Shown one piece after another: positions 50,895 through 60,829 of a stretch of 64,000 nt of DNA. Source of the stretch: Pseudomonadales bacterium. GTDB taxonomy: Bacteria; Pseudomonadota; Gammaproteobacteria; Pseudomonadales; Halieaceae. Numbering within the stretch: position 1 is the stretch's first letter; each line of letters begins with the position of its first letter. The notes beneath the pieces were generated by a model. That model saw nothing but the letters and a program-made list of their open reading frames with translations. It was not told the DNA's origin and searched no databases. The stretch covers positions 62,001-126,000 of the forward strand of contig JACKNO010000007.1 in the NCBI GenBank assembly GCA_024234815.1, given 5' to 3'. The position numbers were made by a program, and so were the translations under genes.

Positions 50895-52010
50895 TCAGGA
50901 TGCGGCGGGGTCCGGCGCGGCGGCGGGCAGCACGGGGGTGTCGCACTGCACATCCATATTCTGGCCGCGATGACGCAGGGCGTGGTCCATAAGCACAATG
51001 GCCAGCATGGCCTCGGCGATGGGCGTGGCGCGAATACCCACGCAGGGGTCGTGGCGCCCGTGCGTGGACATCTCGGTAGCCTTCCCGGAAGTGTCGATGG
51101 TGGCACCGGGCTGGCGAATACTGGACGTGGGTTTGAGCGCGATGCTGACAGTGATGTCCTGGCCACTGGAGATCCCGCCGAGAATACCGCCCGCGTTATT
51201 GCCGATGAAACCCTCGGGCGTCAGCAGGTCGCGGTGTTCGCTGCCGTGCTGTACCACCGAGTGAAATCCCGCACCTATTTCGACGCCCTTAACCGCATTG
51301 ATGCTCATCATGGCATGGGCAATGTCCGCATCCAGTCGATCAAACACGGGCTCGCCCAGACCGGGAATCACACCGCTTGCCACCACGTTGATCCTGGCGC
51401 CGATGGAATCTCCCCGCTTGTTCAGGGCGGCCATGAATTCCTCCATCTGCGGCACCGTATCCGGGTCGGGGCAAAAAAACGGGTTGGTTTCCACGGCTTC
51501 CCAGTTGAGTTGCCGTGCAACGATCGGACCCAGTTGCGCGAGGTAACCGCGAATCTTGATGCCGTAGCGCTGGCGCAGGTATTTTTTGGCGATGGCGCCG
51601 GCCGCCACCCGCATCGCCGTCTCCCTGGCGGATGAACGCCCGCCCCCGCGATAATCGCGAAAACCGTATTTCTGGTTGTAGGTGTAATCAGCGTGAGCCG
51701 GGCGAAAGGTATCCTTGATGTTCGAGTAGTCTTTGGAGCGCTGGTCTGTATTGTGAATCAACATACCGATGGGGGTACCCGTGGTTACGCCCTCAAACAC
51801 CCCGGAGAGGATTTGCACCTCGTCATCTTCCCGGCGCTGGGTAGTGAAGCGGGAGGTACCGGGTTTGCGCCGGTCGAGATCCCGCTGCAGATCACTGGGC
51901 GCCAGCTCCAGGCCCGGAGGACAGCCGTCGACTATGCAGCCAAGAGCCGGGCCATGACTTTCGCCAAAGCTCGTCACCGTGAATAATTTTCCTATGGTGT
52001 TGCCTGCCAT
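50895..52010 (-). CDS. aroC: chorismate synthase
   Basis: The last step of the shikimate pathway converts EPSP to chorismate with reduced FMN. The 371-aa protein has all three signatures: GESHGPALGCIVDG, the FRPAHADYTYNQKYGFRDYR block with GGGRSSARET, and R-H-D-P-C in the C-terminal half. Length is normal. Confidence 0.97.
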   Translation of the reverse strand: MAGNTIGKLFTVTSFGESHGPALGCIVDGCPPGLELAPSDLQRDLDRRKPGTSRFTTQRREDDEVQILSGVFEGVTTGTPIGMLIHNTDQRSKDYSNIKDTFRPAHADYTYNQKYGFRDYRGGGRSSARETAMRVAAGAIAKKYLRQRYGIKIRGYLAQLGPIVARQLNWEAVETNPFFCPDPDTVPQMEEFMAALNKRGDSIGARINVVASGVIPGLGEPVFDRLDADIAHAMMSINAVKGVEIGAGFHSVVQHGSEHRDLLTPEGFIGNNAGGILGGISSGQDITVSIALKPTSSIRQPGATIDTSGKATEMSTHGRHDPCVGIRATPIAEAMLAIVLMDHALRHRGQNMDVQCDTPVLPAAAPDPAAS

Positions 52011-52071
52011 GATGCTCCCGGGGTAATCGTGAAAAGCCGGGTATTATAAGCCAATAAGCAGGCACTGAGCA

Positions 52072-52986
52072 CTACAGCAGGCTGGTGCGGTATTCCTGCA
52101 ACTCGCGGCCGTTGAGGGCGAACACACCATCGCCGCCGTGTTCAAACTCCAGCCAGGTAAACGGCACTCTCGGGTACGCCTGTTCCAGTGCCGGCCAACT
52201 ATTGCCCACCTCCACCACCAGCAGGCCCTCAGGAGCCAGGTAGCGATGCGCATCGCGCAGAATCCTGCGGGTCAGGTCCAGGCCGTCGGCGCCAGAACCC
52301 AGTGCGAGTTCCGGCTCGTGACGAAATTCCGCGGGCAGGGCCGCCATATCCTCGGCATCCACATAGGGTGGATTACTCAGGATCAGGTCGTACTCGACGC
52401 CGTCCAGCGCGCTGAACAGGTCGGAGGCCAGGATATTCACCCGTTCCGAGAGCCCCAGTGCGATGGCATTCTCGCGGGCCAGTTCCAGCGCCGCGGGGTC
52501 TATATCGATGAGGTCTACCCGGGCATGTGGGAAATAGTATGCCGCGGCAAGGCCGATGCAGCCGCCGCCGCAGCACAGGTCGAGTATGCGCGCTGGTTCG
52601 GGGCCGCTGTACCAGGGCCTGAACTCGTTGAGTATCAGTTCGGCAATGGGTGATCGGGGAATGATGGCACGCGCATCGCAACGAAACTCCAGGCCGGCAA
52701 ACCAGGCCTTGCCCAGCAAATATGGCAGTGGCGTGTGCTGTTCGATACGCGCACTCAGCAATCCCTGCAGCTGCTTGTAGGCGGCGGCAGACAGCGGGTG
52801 TGGCAGTACCCCGTCATCTGAATCCAGCGGCAGGTCGGCGACCGACAGCACCAGTTGCACCGCCTCGTCCCACGCATTATCAGTGCCGTGACCAAAGAAA
52901 ACATCGCTGGCGGCAAGCGATTCGCTGCAGTACTGCAGTGCCTCGCCCACCGTGCCGGGGATGTTTGTGTCTTCGTGATCGTTCAT
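52072..52986 (-). CDS. prmB: 50S ribosomal protein L3 N5-glutamine methyltransferase
   Basis: The 304-aa protein has the SAM site LDLCCGGGCIGLAAA, DLIDIDPAALELA, and the catalytic NPPY in LILSNPPYVDAEDM. The PrmB-type N-terminal domain with FAGLEFRCDARAIIPRSPI separates it from PrmC. It methylates Gln150 of L3. It is followed by aroC on the same strand, a common pairing in gammaproteobacteria. Confidence 0.94.
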   Translation of the reverse strand: MNDHEDTNIPGTVGEALQYCSESLAASDVFFGHGTDNAWDEAVQLVLSVADLPLDSDDGVLPHPLSAAAYKQLQGLLSARIEQHTPLPYLLGKAWFAGLEFRCDARAIIPRSPIAELILNEFRPWYSGPEPARILDLCCGGGCIGLAAAYYFPHARVDLIDIDPAALELARENAIALGLSERVNILASDLFSALDGVEYDLILSNPPYVDAEDMAALPAEFRHEPELALGSGADGLDLTRRILRDAHRYLAPEGLLVVEVGNSWPALEQAYPRVPFTWLEFEHGGDGVFALNGRELQEYRTSLL

Positions 52987-53114
52987 GGGGTGCTAGTGTA
53001 ACCGAAGCGTGACCGGCGTGGCGATTGCCACGACCAGGGGGGGTTGCTACTATTTGCGGCCCCGCGACCCCTTCAGGCGGTTCGTCCGATCAGTCGAAAC
53101 AAGGAGCACAGCCG

Positions 53115-53663
53115 ATGGAAGATCACTGGGCAAAAATCATCGAGGCAATCGGCGAGGACCTGGAGAGGCCCGGTCTCGCCGATACGCCCAAGCGCGCCGC
53201 CAAGGCGTTCGAGTTCCTCACCCGCGGCTATGGACAATCGGTCGACGACGTCGTGAACAATGCGCTGTTTCCCTCGGATTCCAGCGAAATGATCCTGGTG
53301 CAGGACGTGGAACTGTACTCACTGTGCGAACATCACCTGCTACCCTTCATCGGCAAATGCCACGTGGCCTACATCCCCACCGGCAAGGTGCTTGGCCTGT
53401 CCAAGGTCGCCAGAATCGTCGACCTGTACGCAAGACGCCTTCAGATCCAGGAGTCCCTTACGTCCCAGATCGCCGAGACCATTATGCAGGTCACCAATGC
53501 CGAAGGCGTGGGTGTCATCATCGAGGCCCAGCACATGTGTATGATGATGCGCGGCGTGGAAAAGCAGAACTCCGTGATGAAGACGTCGGCCATGCTGGGC
53601 TGCTTCCGCAACGAGCAGAAAACCCGCGAGGAGTTCCTCTCGCTGCTGCAAATGAAGCGTTAG
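53115..53663 (+). CDS. folE: GTP cyclohydrolase I
   Basis: The first step of tetrahydrofolate synthesis opens GTP to dihydroneopterin triphosphate. The 182-aa enzyme has zinc ligands in SLCEHHLLPF and QHMCMMMRG, and GKVLGLSKVARIVDLYARRLQ. ATG at 53115 has a perfect AAGGAG 8 nt upstream; the longer in-frame start at 53025 is rejected. It is divergent from prmB. Confidence 0.96.
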   Translation: MEDHWAKIIEAIGEDLERPGLADTPKRAAKAFEFLTRGYGQSVDDVVNNALFPSDSSEMILVQDVELYSLCEHHLLPFIGKCHVAYIPTGKVLGLSKVARIVDLYARRLQIQESLTSQIAETIMQVTNAEGVGVIIEAQHMCMMMRGVEKQNSVMKTSAMLGCFRNEQKTREEFLSLLQMKR

Positions 53664-53696
53664 AACTCCATGCTCAATTTGATGTGGCCGCCTTTA

Positions 53697-54266
53697 TCAG
53701 GGCGTAACTTCGAATACCTCCGCGTGCAGGTACTGCCGATCCGCGGTGCGCGCAGATGCATAGATAATCAGCACGTTGCGCTGATCCTTGCCGATTGAAA
53801 ATACCCGATATCGCTGCAGATCTTCGCGGCCGTACAGCACGGGCTGGTGGAATACGCGATTGGCCCACTCTACCCCGCGCCCGCAGGCTCTGCCGTCGCA
53901 GGAAAACAGCAGCCTGGATTCATCCAGTTGTTCGGCGCGTTTAACAAGTTCAGCCATGACTTCCAGAGAAGTAAAACCATCGACAATTTGCCAGGTATAA
54001 CTGGTCAGTCGGCCGCTCAGGCGTTCGCTGTGCTTGAACTGCCACGCTCCACTTATCTTTTGCATTGCACCAAGGCCGATTTCATAGTCGAGGACATCCT
54101 CCTCGTCCATGGAGACAACGCTGGAGTGGGGGAACTCATTCAATTCCTGCAGTAACTGCAGGGGGGTGACCGACCAGGCCAGGGTGGCGATCACAGACAA
54201 TAGCAGGGCGACAAAAACCCTGGCGGACCCTGAAAAAAATACTACTTTCAAACGCAAAACACTCAT
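53697..54266 (-). CDS. DUF4892-like exported protein
   Basis: The 189-aa protein has an N-terminal signal segment (FVALLLSVIATLAWS), then ERLSGRLTSYTWQI, LFSCDGRACGRGVEWANRVF and LYGREDLQRY, the blocks I associate with DUF4892 proteins of Pseudomonas-like bacteria. Two conserved cysteines could form a disulfide in the periplasm. Function is unknown. Confidence 0.7.
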   Translation of the reverse strand: MSVLRLKVVFFSGSARVFVALLLSVIATLAWSVTPLQLLQELNEFPHSSVVSMDEEDVLDYEIGLGAMQKISGAWQFKHSERLSGRLTSYTWQIVDGFTSLEVMAELVKRAEQLDESRLLFSCDGRACGRGVEWANRVFHQPVLYGREDLQRYRVFSIGKDQRNVLIIYASARTADRQYLHAEVFEVTP

Positions 54267-54270
54267 CTCA

Positions 54271-55125
54271 TCACTGCAAAAACTGGATTATTTGTCGAGC
54301 CACAATAGCAGCACCTGACTCCATATGAAAATGGTGCCCGCCGGCCACTTCATGAACCTCAAGATGGGGGATCGATTGTCGGGCCTGGGCGGCCAGCTCC
54401 GGGTGTTTGGCAAAACCGTCTTGAGCGAGCAGCAGCAAGGTCGGCATGGCCAGCGCTTCCAGGACCGCCTGAATCTGGCCCGGGGATAATTTTACCGCGG
54501 ATGCACCACGCAGGCGCAGATCGGTTGTCCATGTGTAGCCACCCTCACAGGGACGCAGGTTGCGTTCGACAAGGGCCCTGGCCAGCTCTGGTGGTGGCGA
54601 GTTGTCCGCCCTGCTCGCCAGCGCCGCCTCCACATCCGGATAGATTCGATTGCGTTTCTGTGCCCAGTAGCGCTTGTCATCGAGGAATTTGCGCAACTGG
54701 CGGGGAAACTGCTCCTCCCCTACTGGTGCGGGAACTACGCCGTCGAGTAACACCAGGCGCTCCACCCTGTCGGGTATCGCGCTTGCCAGCACAGTCGCCA
54801 TGATTGCGCCCCGGGAGTGCCCCATGAGGGCAAACTGCTGCCAGCCCAGGTCATCGAGCACGCCAAGCAGTTCCGGCAGGTCATCCCATATCTGGTAGCC
54901 CGCGTCCTGCGAGCGGTGCGCACTGAGGCCGTGCCCGGTGAGATCCACCGCTACCACGTGATGCCGCCGCGCCAGCAGCGGCGCGATAATACCGAAACTG
55001 GCCGCGTTATCCAGCCAGCCATGCAGCGCCAGAATTCCCGGCGCTGAAGGTTCGCCCCACGACAGCCCCGCCAGCGACAGTCCATTTACCTGCCAGCTCC
55101 TGGCTACCGCCGCAGCCTCGCTCAT
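54271..55125 (-). CDS. alpha/beta-fold hydrolase
   Basis: The 284-aa protein has LALHGWLDNAASF (oxyanion loop), nucleophile elbow GHSRGAIM, and a late His in GGHHFHME. It is similar to MhpC/YbfF-type esterases. The substrate is unknown. The start overlaps the sixA stop by 4 nt, suggesting co-transcription with sixA and gpsA. Confidence 0.85.
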   Translation of the reverse strand: MSEAAAVARSWQVNGLSLAGLSWGEPSAPGILALHGWLDNAASFGIIAPLLARRHHVVAVDLTGHGLSAHRSQDAGYQIWDDLPELLGVLDDLGWQQFALMGHSRGAIMATVLASAIPDRVERLVLLDGVVPAPVGEEQFPRQLRKFLDDKRYWAQKRNRIYPDVEAALASRADNSPPPELARALVERNLRPCEGGYTWTTDLRLRGASAVKLSPGQIQAVLEALAMPTLLLLAQDGFAKHPELAAQARQSIPHLEVHEVAGGHHFHMESGAAIVARQIIQFLQ

Positions 55126-55646
55126 ACTCCCGCCTGGTACTCCGGTGGCACCGCCCAGAAGCGAAGCTCGCCACAGGCGCGAGCCGGGGTGGATAGCTCA
55201 AACGTAACGAAGGCGCCGGGCGACAATGGAGGCACCGCACCGGCGGTGTCCATGAAATAGTCGACCAACTGCGAGACCAGGGGCTGATGCGAGACCAGCA
55301 CCACATGCGTGGGCAGCAGGGTATCTGAATCCGGGTTGGCTTCCGGCTTTGCCAGTTGGACGAGGGCGGACTCCACGCGCTGCACTGAACTGCCGGGGCG
55401 CAATGCTTCAAGCTCCCGGGACGGCGCGTGCGTGAAAGCCGAAGCAATGATGTCCGCCGTTTCCCGCGTGCGAACCCATGGACTGTAGAGCAGGAGATCC
55501 GGGGACGGCATGCCGCGAGCTTCCAGTGCGTGATGAAACTGACGACAGCCGAAACCGACATCGTCAAATCCCTTGTCGGTTAACTCACGCTGCTTGTCGC
55601 TGGGCGCAGATCCCGCCTCACCGTGCCGCCATATCGTTACTATCAT
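55122..55646 (-). CDS. sixA: phosphohistidine phosphatase SixA
   Basis: The 174-aa histidine-phosphatase-superfamily protein has the RHG motif (WRHGEAG), YSPWVRTRETADII and the second His in VSHQPLVSQL. SixA removes phosphate from phosphohistidine of Hpt or PTS-Ntr proteins. It lies 3 nt downstream of gpsA. Confidence 0.88.
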   Translation of the reverse strand: MIVTIWRHGEAGSAPSDKQRELTDKGFDDVGFGCRQFHHALEARGMPSPDLLLYSPWVRTRETADIIASAFTHAPSRELEALRPGSSVQRVESALVQLAKPEANPDSDTLLPTHVVLVSHQPLVSQLVDYFMDTAGAVPPLSPGAFVTFELSTPARACGELRFWAVPPEYQAGV

Positions 55647-55649
55647 CGC

Positions 55650-56669
55650 TTACCGACCCGTGACAAATTCCACATCCTGTGCCTCTTCCGCGTGCATCAT
55701 ACCATCGAAAACATCCGCCACCGGGCGGTGCTCATAGAGAATGGCGTACAGGCCGTCCACCAGCGGCATATGCACACCGCGGCTGTCGGCCTCCGCCTTG
55801 AGCAGGCCGAGCGTGTTGATACCTTCGGCCACCTGGTCCATCGCTCCCAGGATGTCGTCCAGCGGCTGCCCCCGCCCCAGGGCCAGTCCGACCATATAAT
55901 TGCGCGACAGCGGCGAGGAACAGGTGACAAACAGGTCCCCTACCCCGGCAAGACCGAGGAAAGTCATTGGATTGGCGCCGAGATCGACGGCAAAACGCGA
56001 CATTTCCGCCAGTGAGCGGGTCAGTAGCATGCCGACCGTGTTCTCTCCCAGTTCAAGCGCCGCCCCGATACCGGCGAGAATGGCGTATACGTTCTTGAGC
56101 GCGCCCCCGAGCTCCACCCCATACATGTCCCGGGAGCTGTAAATCAGAAAAGACTCGCTGTGCAGCAGATCGTGTATGCGGCTGTTGATTGCCGGATCGT
56201 CGCTGGCGATTACCGAGCCCGTGATATGACCGGCCGCAATCTCCCTGGCCAGGTTGGGGCCGCTGAGTACGCCCCTGGCATTGTCCGGCATCTCTTCTGC
56301 GAGTATTTCGCTCATCAGGCGGAAGCCGCCCGGTTCAATGCCCTTGGTGAGGCTTATCACAAGTGCGGCGCTGGAGACATGTTCGGCCAACTCGCGAACT
56401 ACCGCCCTGAAGGAACTGCTCGGCACCGCGACGAAGAGAACGTCGACGCCTGCCACTGCGCGAGCCAAACAGGCGGTGGCCTCGAGCTTATCGTGTAAAT
56501 GATAACCGGGAAGGTACTCTGCATTCTGGCGCTGCGTATTGATAGCGCTGGCGCGCTCTTCATTGCGCAGCCACAGGCGCACCCGGTGACCGTTGCCGGC
56601 GATGATATTGGCGATGACGGTGCCGAAGCTGCCACCACCAAGTACGGCAACAGTGCAGGTATCGGGCAT
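55650..56669 (-). CDS. gpsA: glycerol-3-phosphate dehydrogenase [NAD(P)+]
   Basis: The enzyme makes sn-glycerol 3-phosphate for phospholipids. The 339-aa protein has an N-terminal Rossmann GGGSFGTVIANI, LSGPNLAREIA, GGALKNVYAILAG (catalytic lysine) and TRSLAEMSRFAVDLGANP. It heads a probable gpsA-sixA-hydrolase operon. Confidence 0.96.
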   Translation of the reverse strand: MPDTCTVAVLGGGSFGTVIANIIAGNGHRVRLWLRNEERASAINTQRQNAEYLPGYHLHDKLEATACLARAVAGVDVLFVAVPSSSFRAVVRELAEHVSSAALVISLTKGIEPGGFRLMSEILAEEMPDNARGVLSGPNLAREIAAGHITGSVIASDDPAINSRIHDLLHSESFLIYSSRDMYGVELGGALKNVYAILAGIGAALELGENTVGMLLTRSLAEMSRFAVDLGANPMTFLGLAGVGDLFVTCSSPLSRNYMVGLALGRGQPLDDILGAMDQVAEGINTLGLLKAEADSRGVHMPLVDGLYAILYEHRPVADVFDGMMHAEEAQDVEFVTGR

Positions 56670-56766
56670 GGCGAAATTCCCTGATTATTTTTTTAAGGTG
56701 TCGATCCGTGGGGGCCGGGTAGGCGAAAGCCTTCTGTCGCGCCAGCCACCTGTGCAGTCTAACAAA

Positions 56767-56790
56767 AAAGCGGGCAATTAAGCCCGCTTT
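56767..56790 (-). terminator. rho-independent terminator of htpG
   Basis: AAAGCGGGC-N6-GCCCGCTTT forms a 9-bp stem 23 nt after the htpG stop. On the minus strand the stem is followed by a T-rich run. Confidence 0.9.
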
Positions 56791-56812
56791 GCGAGTTTTC
56801 CAGCCTGTATAA

Positions 56813-58738
56813 TCAGGCCTTGCTCATCTGCAACAGCAGCCGGTTCATCCTGGCCACATAAGCCGCGGGATCGTCGAGTTGACCTCCCTCGACGAGATTG
56901 GCCTGATCAAAGAGAATGCTGCCCAGGTCGGCGAAGCGATCTTCATCCGCCTCCTCGTCCAGCATCCTGACCAGCGGGTGCGCGGGATTGATTTCGAGAA
57001 TGGGCTTACTCTCGGGCACGGGCTGGCCAGCGGCCTCCATGATACGACGCATCTGCGCGCCCATGTCGTGATCACCGACGACAAGGCAGGCGGCGGAATC
57101 GGTCAGTCGACTGGTGGCGCGCACCTCGGCGACCTGCGCTTCCAGCACTTTGCCAAGTCGCTCAACCAGCGCTTCCGATTCTTTGCTAAGTTTTTCCTGC
57201 TCTGCTTTCTCCTCTTCGGATTCGGCAGCGAGGTCGAGTGCTCCGCGCGCGACATCCTGGAAGCGCTTGCCATCAAACTCCTGCAGGTGATTCATCAGCC
57301 AGTCATCCACGCGATCGCTCAGCAACAGGACCTCGATGCCCTTCTTGCGAAATACCTCGAGGTGCGGGCTGTGTTTGGCTGTATTGAAGTTTTCAGCGAC
57401 GACGTAGTAGATCTTGTCCTGTTTTTCCTGCATGCGGGATACGTAGTCCTCCAGGGACTGATCCTGGGTCGCCACATCGGTATGGGTTGTGCTGAAACGC
57501 AGCAACTTCGCTATTTTTTCCTTGTTGGCAAAATCCTCGGCAGGCCCTTCTTTCAGGACCTGGCCGAATTCCTTCCAGAAAATCGCATAATCATCGCCCT
57601 TGCTCTTGGCGAGCTTCGCCAGCATATCCAGCACGCGCTTGGTAAGAGCACTGCGCATGGACTCCACCGCCGGGTCCTGCTGCAGGATTTCCCTGGAAAC
57701 GTTGAGGGAAAGATCATTGGAATCGACCACGCCCTTCACAAAACGCAGGTACATGGGCAGGAACTGCTCGGCCTCGTCCATGATGAAGGTGCGCTGAACA
57801 TACAGCTTCAGGCCGCGAGTCATCTCCCGGTTCCAGAGATCAAAGGGTGCTTTCGCGGGCAGATACAGCAAACTGGTGTACTCGAGCTTGCCCTCAACCT
57901 TGTTGTGAGACCAGGTCAGCGGGTCCTGGAAGTCGTGGGAGACATGCTTGTAGAACTCCTTGTACTCCTCGTCACTGACCTCGGTACGCCCCCGTGTCCA
58001 CAGGGCGGTGGCGGCATTGATCGCCTCGTACTCCAGGGGTGCATCCTTTTCAGGCTTCTCTGCGTCGTCGTCTTTCGGAGCCGGTGGCTTGGCCATCATC
58101 ACCGGCACCGATATGTGGTCGGAGTACTTCTTGATGACACTGCGCACACGCCAGTCATCGGCAAAGTCCTGGCAGTCTTTCTTGAGGAACAGGGTGATGC
58201 TGGTTCCACGAGTCTCCTTGGGCTTCGCCTCAATGGAGAACTCGGCCTCGCCGTGGGATTCCCACAGCACGCCCTGATCCGCGGCTTCGCCTGCCTTGCG
58301 GGTGTGCACCTCTACGCGGTCGGCCACTATGAAAGCGGAATAGAAGCCAACGCCAAACTGGCCGATAAGCTGCGAATCCTTTTTCTGGTCCCCGGTGAGG
58401 TTCTCGAGGAACGCGGCGGTGCCGGATTTTGCGATCGTGCCGAGATTCTCTATGACCTCGTCACGGTTCATCCCGATACCGTTGTCGCTTATCGTAATCG
58501 TGTGCAGCTTCTTGCTCTTGGCAACATCGACCTGTACCTGCAATTCGGCGCCGCCTTCCAGCAGGCTGGGGTCGGCCAGGGCCGCGAAGCGCAGCTTGTC
58601 GATGGCGTCGCTGGCGTTGGAGATCAGCTCGCGCAGGAAAATTTCCTTGTTGCTGTACAGGGAGTGAATCATCAGGTGAAGCAGTTGCTTGGCTTCAGTC
58701 TGGAAACCCAGGGTTTCCTTGCGTACGTCTGCAGTCAT
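56813..58738 (-). CDS. htpG: molecular chaperone HtpG (Hsp90)
   Basis: The 641-aa protein has the GHKL ATPase domain with NASDAIDKLR, DNGIGMNRDEV, IGQFGVGFYSAF and RGTSITLFL, then the middle domain with EFGQVLKEGPAEDF and the C-terminal dimerisation domain. It refolds or holds client proteins in the cytoplasm. A sigma-32 promoter lies upstream, and the gene stands alone between two terminator-like regions. Confidence 0.97.
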   Translation of the reverse strand: MTADVRKETLGFQTEAKQLLHLMIHSLYSNKEIFLRELISNASDAIDKLRFAALADPSLLEGGAELQVQVDVAKSKKLHTITISDNGIGMNRDEVIENLGTIAKSGTAAFLENLTGDQKKDSQLIGQFGVGFYSAFIVADRVEVHTRKAGEAADQGVLWESHGEAEFSIEAKPKETRGTSITLFLKKDCQDFADDWRVRSVIKKYSDHISVPVMMAKPPAPKDDDAEKPEKDAPLEYEAINAATALWTRGRTEVSDEEYKEFYKHVSHDFQDPLTWSHNKVEGKLEYTSLLYLPAKAPFDLWNREMTRGLKLYVQRTFIMDEAEQFLPMYLRFVKGVVDSNDLSLNVSREILQQDPAVESMRSALTKRVLDMLAKLAKSKGDDYAIFWKEFGQVLKEGPAEDFANKEKIAKLLRFSTTHTDVATQDQSLEDYVSRMQEKQDKIYYVVAENFNTAKHSPHLEVFRKKGIEVLLLSDRVDDWLMNHLQEFDGKRFQDVARGALDLAAESEEEKAEQEKLSKESEALVERLGKVLEAQVAEVRATSRLTDSAACLVVGDHDMGAQMRRIMEAAGQPVPESKPILEINPAHPLVRMLDEEADEDRFADLGSILFDQANLVEGGQLDDPAAYVARMNRLLLQMSKA

Positions 58739-58784
58739 GGGATCCTCGTTGAATTGTCCAGGTTAGTTGACCAGGTGCTGTCTG

Positions 58785-58813
58785 AAATGGGGGCAAGCCC
58801 ACGACTTTTCAAG
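58785..58813 (-). promoter_or_regulatory. sigma-32 heat-shock promoter of htpG
   Basis: On the minus strand CTTGAAA, a 14-nt spacer and CCCCATTT match the sigma-32 consensus at every position. It lies about 50 nt upstream of the htpG ATG. Confidence 0.9.
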
Positions 58814-58973
58814 ACCGTACAGGGCAATTTAGGCGCTCGATGTCAGGCAAGGGGCTGGCATCGGGGTCGATCGGGCCCTGAGCCAGGCAGGCGCCCGCAA
58901 AGGCCCCCGCGTAAAATCCGGGGAAGGAGCGGCCCCGGGAAGGCCCCGGAGCGCGATTTGTGAAAGGTGAACC

Positions 58974-60581
58974 CTACAATTGGGGCCCGGCGGCCACCAG
59001 GGCCTTGCCTTCGTCGTTGCCGGTAAACAGGGCGAAGTTCTTGATGAAGAGCTGAGCCAGTTCTGTCGCCTTGTGCTCCCACTCGGCTGGATCACTGTAG
59101 GTATCCCGGGGGTCCAGGATACCGGCGTCCACATCGTGCAGGGCCTTGGGAATCGCGAGGTTGAATATCGGCAGCTTCGAGGTCTCGGCCCGCTCGATGG
59201 AGCCGTCCAGGATAGCGTCGATTATCGCCCGCGTGTCCTTGATGGAGATACGCTTGCCGCTGCCGTTCCAGCCGGTGTTGACCAGGTAGGCTTTCGCATC
59301 GACCGCATCCATGCGCGACACCAGAGTCTTGCCGTAGGCCACCGGGTGCAGGCTCAGGAAAGCCTTGCCGAAACAGGCCGAAAAAGTGGGGACGGGCTCG
59401 GTGATACCGCGCTCGGTACCGGCCAGCTTGGCGGTGAAACCTGATAAAAAGTGGTACTTGGTCTGCTCCCGGTCGAGCACCGATACCGGAGGCAGCACAC
59501 CGAAAGCATCGGCGGTAAGAAAGATCACCTTGGTCGGATGACCAGCCCGGGAAACAGGCTTGACGATATTATCGATATGATAAATCGGGTACGAAACCCG
59601 CGTATTCTCAGTGATGGAGCGGTCCGAAAAGTCGATCTTGCCTTTGTCGTCGACCACGACGTTTTCCAGCAGCGCATCGCGCGCAATCGCCTTGTAGATA
59701 TCGGGTTCGCTATTCGGATCCAGGTCGATAGTCTTGGCGTAACATCCGCCCTCGAAATTGAAGACACCATCGTCATCCCAACCGTGCTCATCGTCCCCCA
59801 CCAGGCGGCGCTTGGGGTCGGTCGACAGGGTGGTCTTGCCGGTGCCGGACAAGCCGAAGAAAATCGCGACATCACCTTCTTTGCCAACATTGGCGGAGCA
59901 ATGCATCGAGGCTATGTTCTGCAGCGGAAGGTAATAGTTCATCATGGAGAACATGCCCTTCTTCATCTCGCCACCGTACCAGGTGCCGGCGATGATCTGC
60001 ATTTTTTCGGTCAGGTTGAACACCGTGAAAACTTCCGAGTTCAGGCCGTGCGACTGCCAGTCAGGATCGCTGGTCTTGGAGGCGTTGAGCACCACAAAGT
60101 CGGGTTCGCCATAGCTGGCCAGCTCTTCCTCACTGGGGCGTATAAACATATTCTTGACAAAATGCGCCTGCCACGCGACCTCCATGACGAAGCGCACTTT
60201 CAGTCGCGTGTTTTCGTTTGCGCCGCAATAGGTGTCGACCACAAACAATCGTTTCGCGGAAAGTTGCTTCGCGACCAGGGCTTTCAGGGTTGCCCAGTTC
60301 TCCGGTGAAATCGGCTTGTTGTCATTGGGCGACTCCGGCGAGTTCCACCAGGTGTGTTCCCGGCTGGTGTCATCCAGCACGATGAACTTGTCCTTGGGTG
60401 AACGCCCCGTGAAAATACCGGTGTGCACAGCAACGGCTCCGAGTTCGGTCACCACCCCTTTCTCGTAGCCTTCGAGCCCGGCGCGCGTCTCTTCCTCGAA
60501 CAGTCGCTCATAGGAGGGATTGTGGATGATCTCGTCCACGTCGTTAATGCCGTACCCGGATAAATCGATTCTTTGTGTCAT
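58974..60581 (-). CDS. pckA: phosphoenolpyruvate carboxykinase (ATP)
   Basis: The gluconeogenic enzyme converts oxaloacetate and ATP to PEP. The 535-aa protein has the P-loop FGLSGTGKTTLS (kinase-1a), the metal site in GDDEHGWDDDGVFNFEGGCY and the substrate arginine region FTGRSPKDKF. It stands near sucCD but has its own long upstream region (60582-60774), in which no gene is seen. Confidence 0.97.
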   Translation of the reverse strand: MTQRIDLSGYGINDVDEIIHNPSYERLFEEETRAGLEGYEKGVVTELGAVAVHTGIFTGRSPKDKFIVLDDTSREHTWWNSPESPNDNKPISPENWATLKALVAKQLSAKRLFVVDTYCGANENTRLKVRFVMEVAWQAHFVKNMFIRPSEEELASYGEPDFVVLNASKTSDPDWQSHGLNSEVFTVFNLTEKMQIIAGTWYGGEMKKGMFSMMNYYLPLQNIASMHCSANVGKEGDVAIFFGLSGTGKTTLSTDPKRRLVGDDEHGWDDDGVFNFEGGCYAKTIDLDPNSEPDIYKAIARDALLENVVVDDKGKIDFSDRSITENTRVSYPIYHIDNIVKPVSRAGHPTKVIFLTADAFGVLPPVSVLDREQTKYHFLSGFTAKLAGTERGITEPVPTFSACFGKAFLSLHPVAYGKTLVSRMDAVDAKAYLVNTGWNGSGKRISIKDTRAIIDAILDGSIERAETSKLPIFNLAIPKALHDVDAGILDPRDTYSDPAEWEHKATELAQLFIKNFALFTGNDEGKALVAAGPQL

Positions 60582-60774
60582 AGTTAGTCGCCTGCCCTAC
60601 TGCCTGGTTACTTCTGGAGGGCCAGGTATTGCGGTACCCGGGACCCTCTCCTTATGCTGTTTTTTCCGCTCGACATGGTATCGCCGCTGCGATGATCTTG
60701 GAACCTCGGAGCTTGAGCCAGATCACATCAGGAGCACTCTATCCGGGAAATAGCGCCCGTTAGCGGTTACTTTA

Positions 60775-60808
60775 TAAAAAAGGGGCCCCGGTTAAAGATA
60801 GCCCCTTA
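60775..60808 (-). terminator. rho-independent terminator of sucD
   Basis: On the minus strand AGGGGC-N-GCCCCT forms the stem, followed by TTTTTTATA. It lies about 20 nt after the sucD stop and separates sucCD from pckA. Confidence 0.85.
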
Positions 60809-60829
60809 CTTGCGCCTGCCTGCAGCGTA

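Noticed and set aside
56879..58963. 694-codon open frame antisense to htpG
   Set aside because: It mirrors htpG exactly, has no protein-like motifs and no ribosome-binding site. It is a shadow caused by codon bias.
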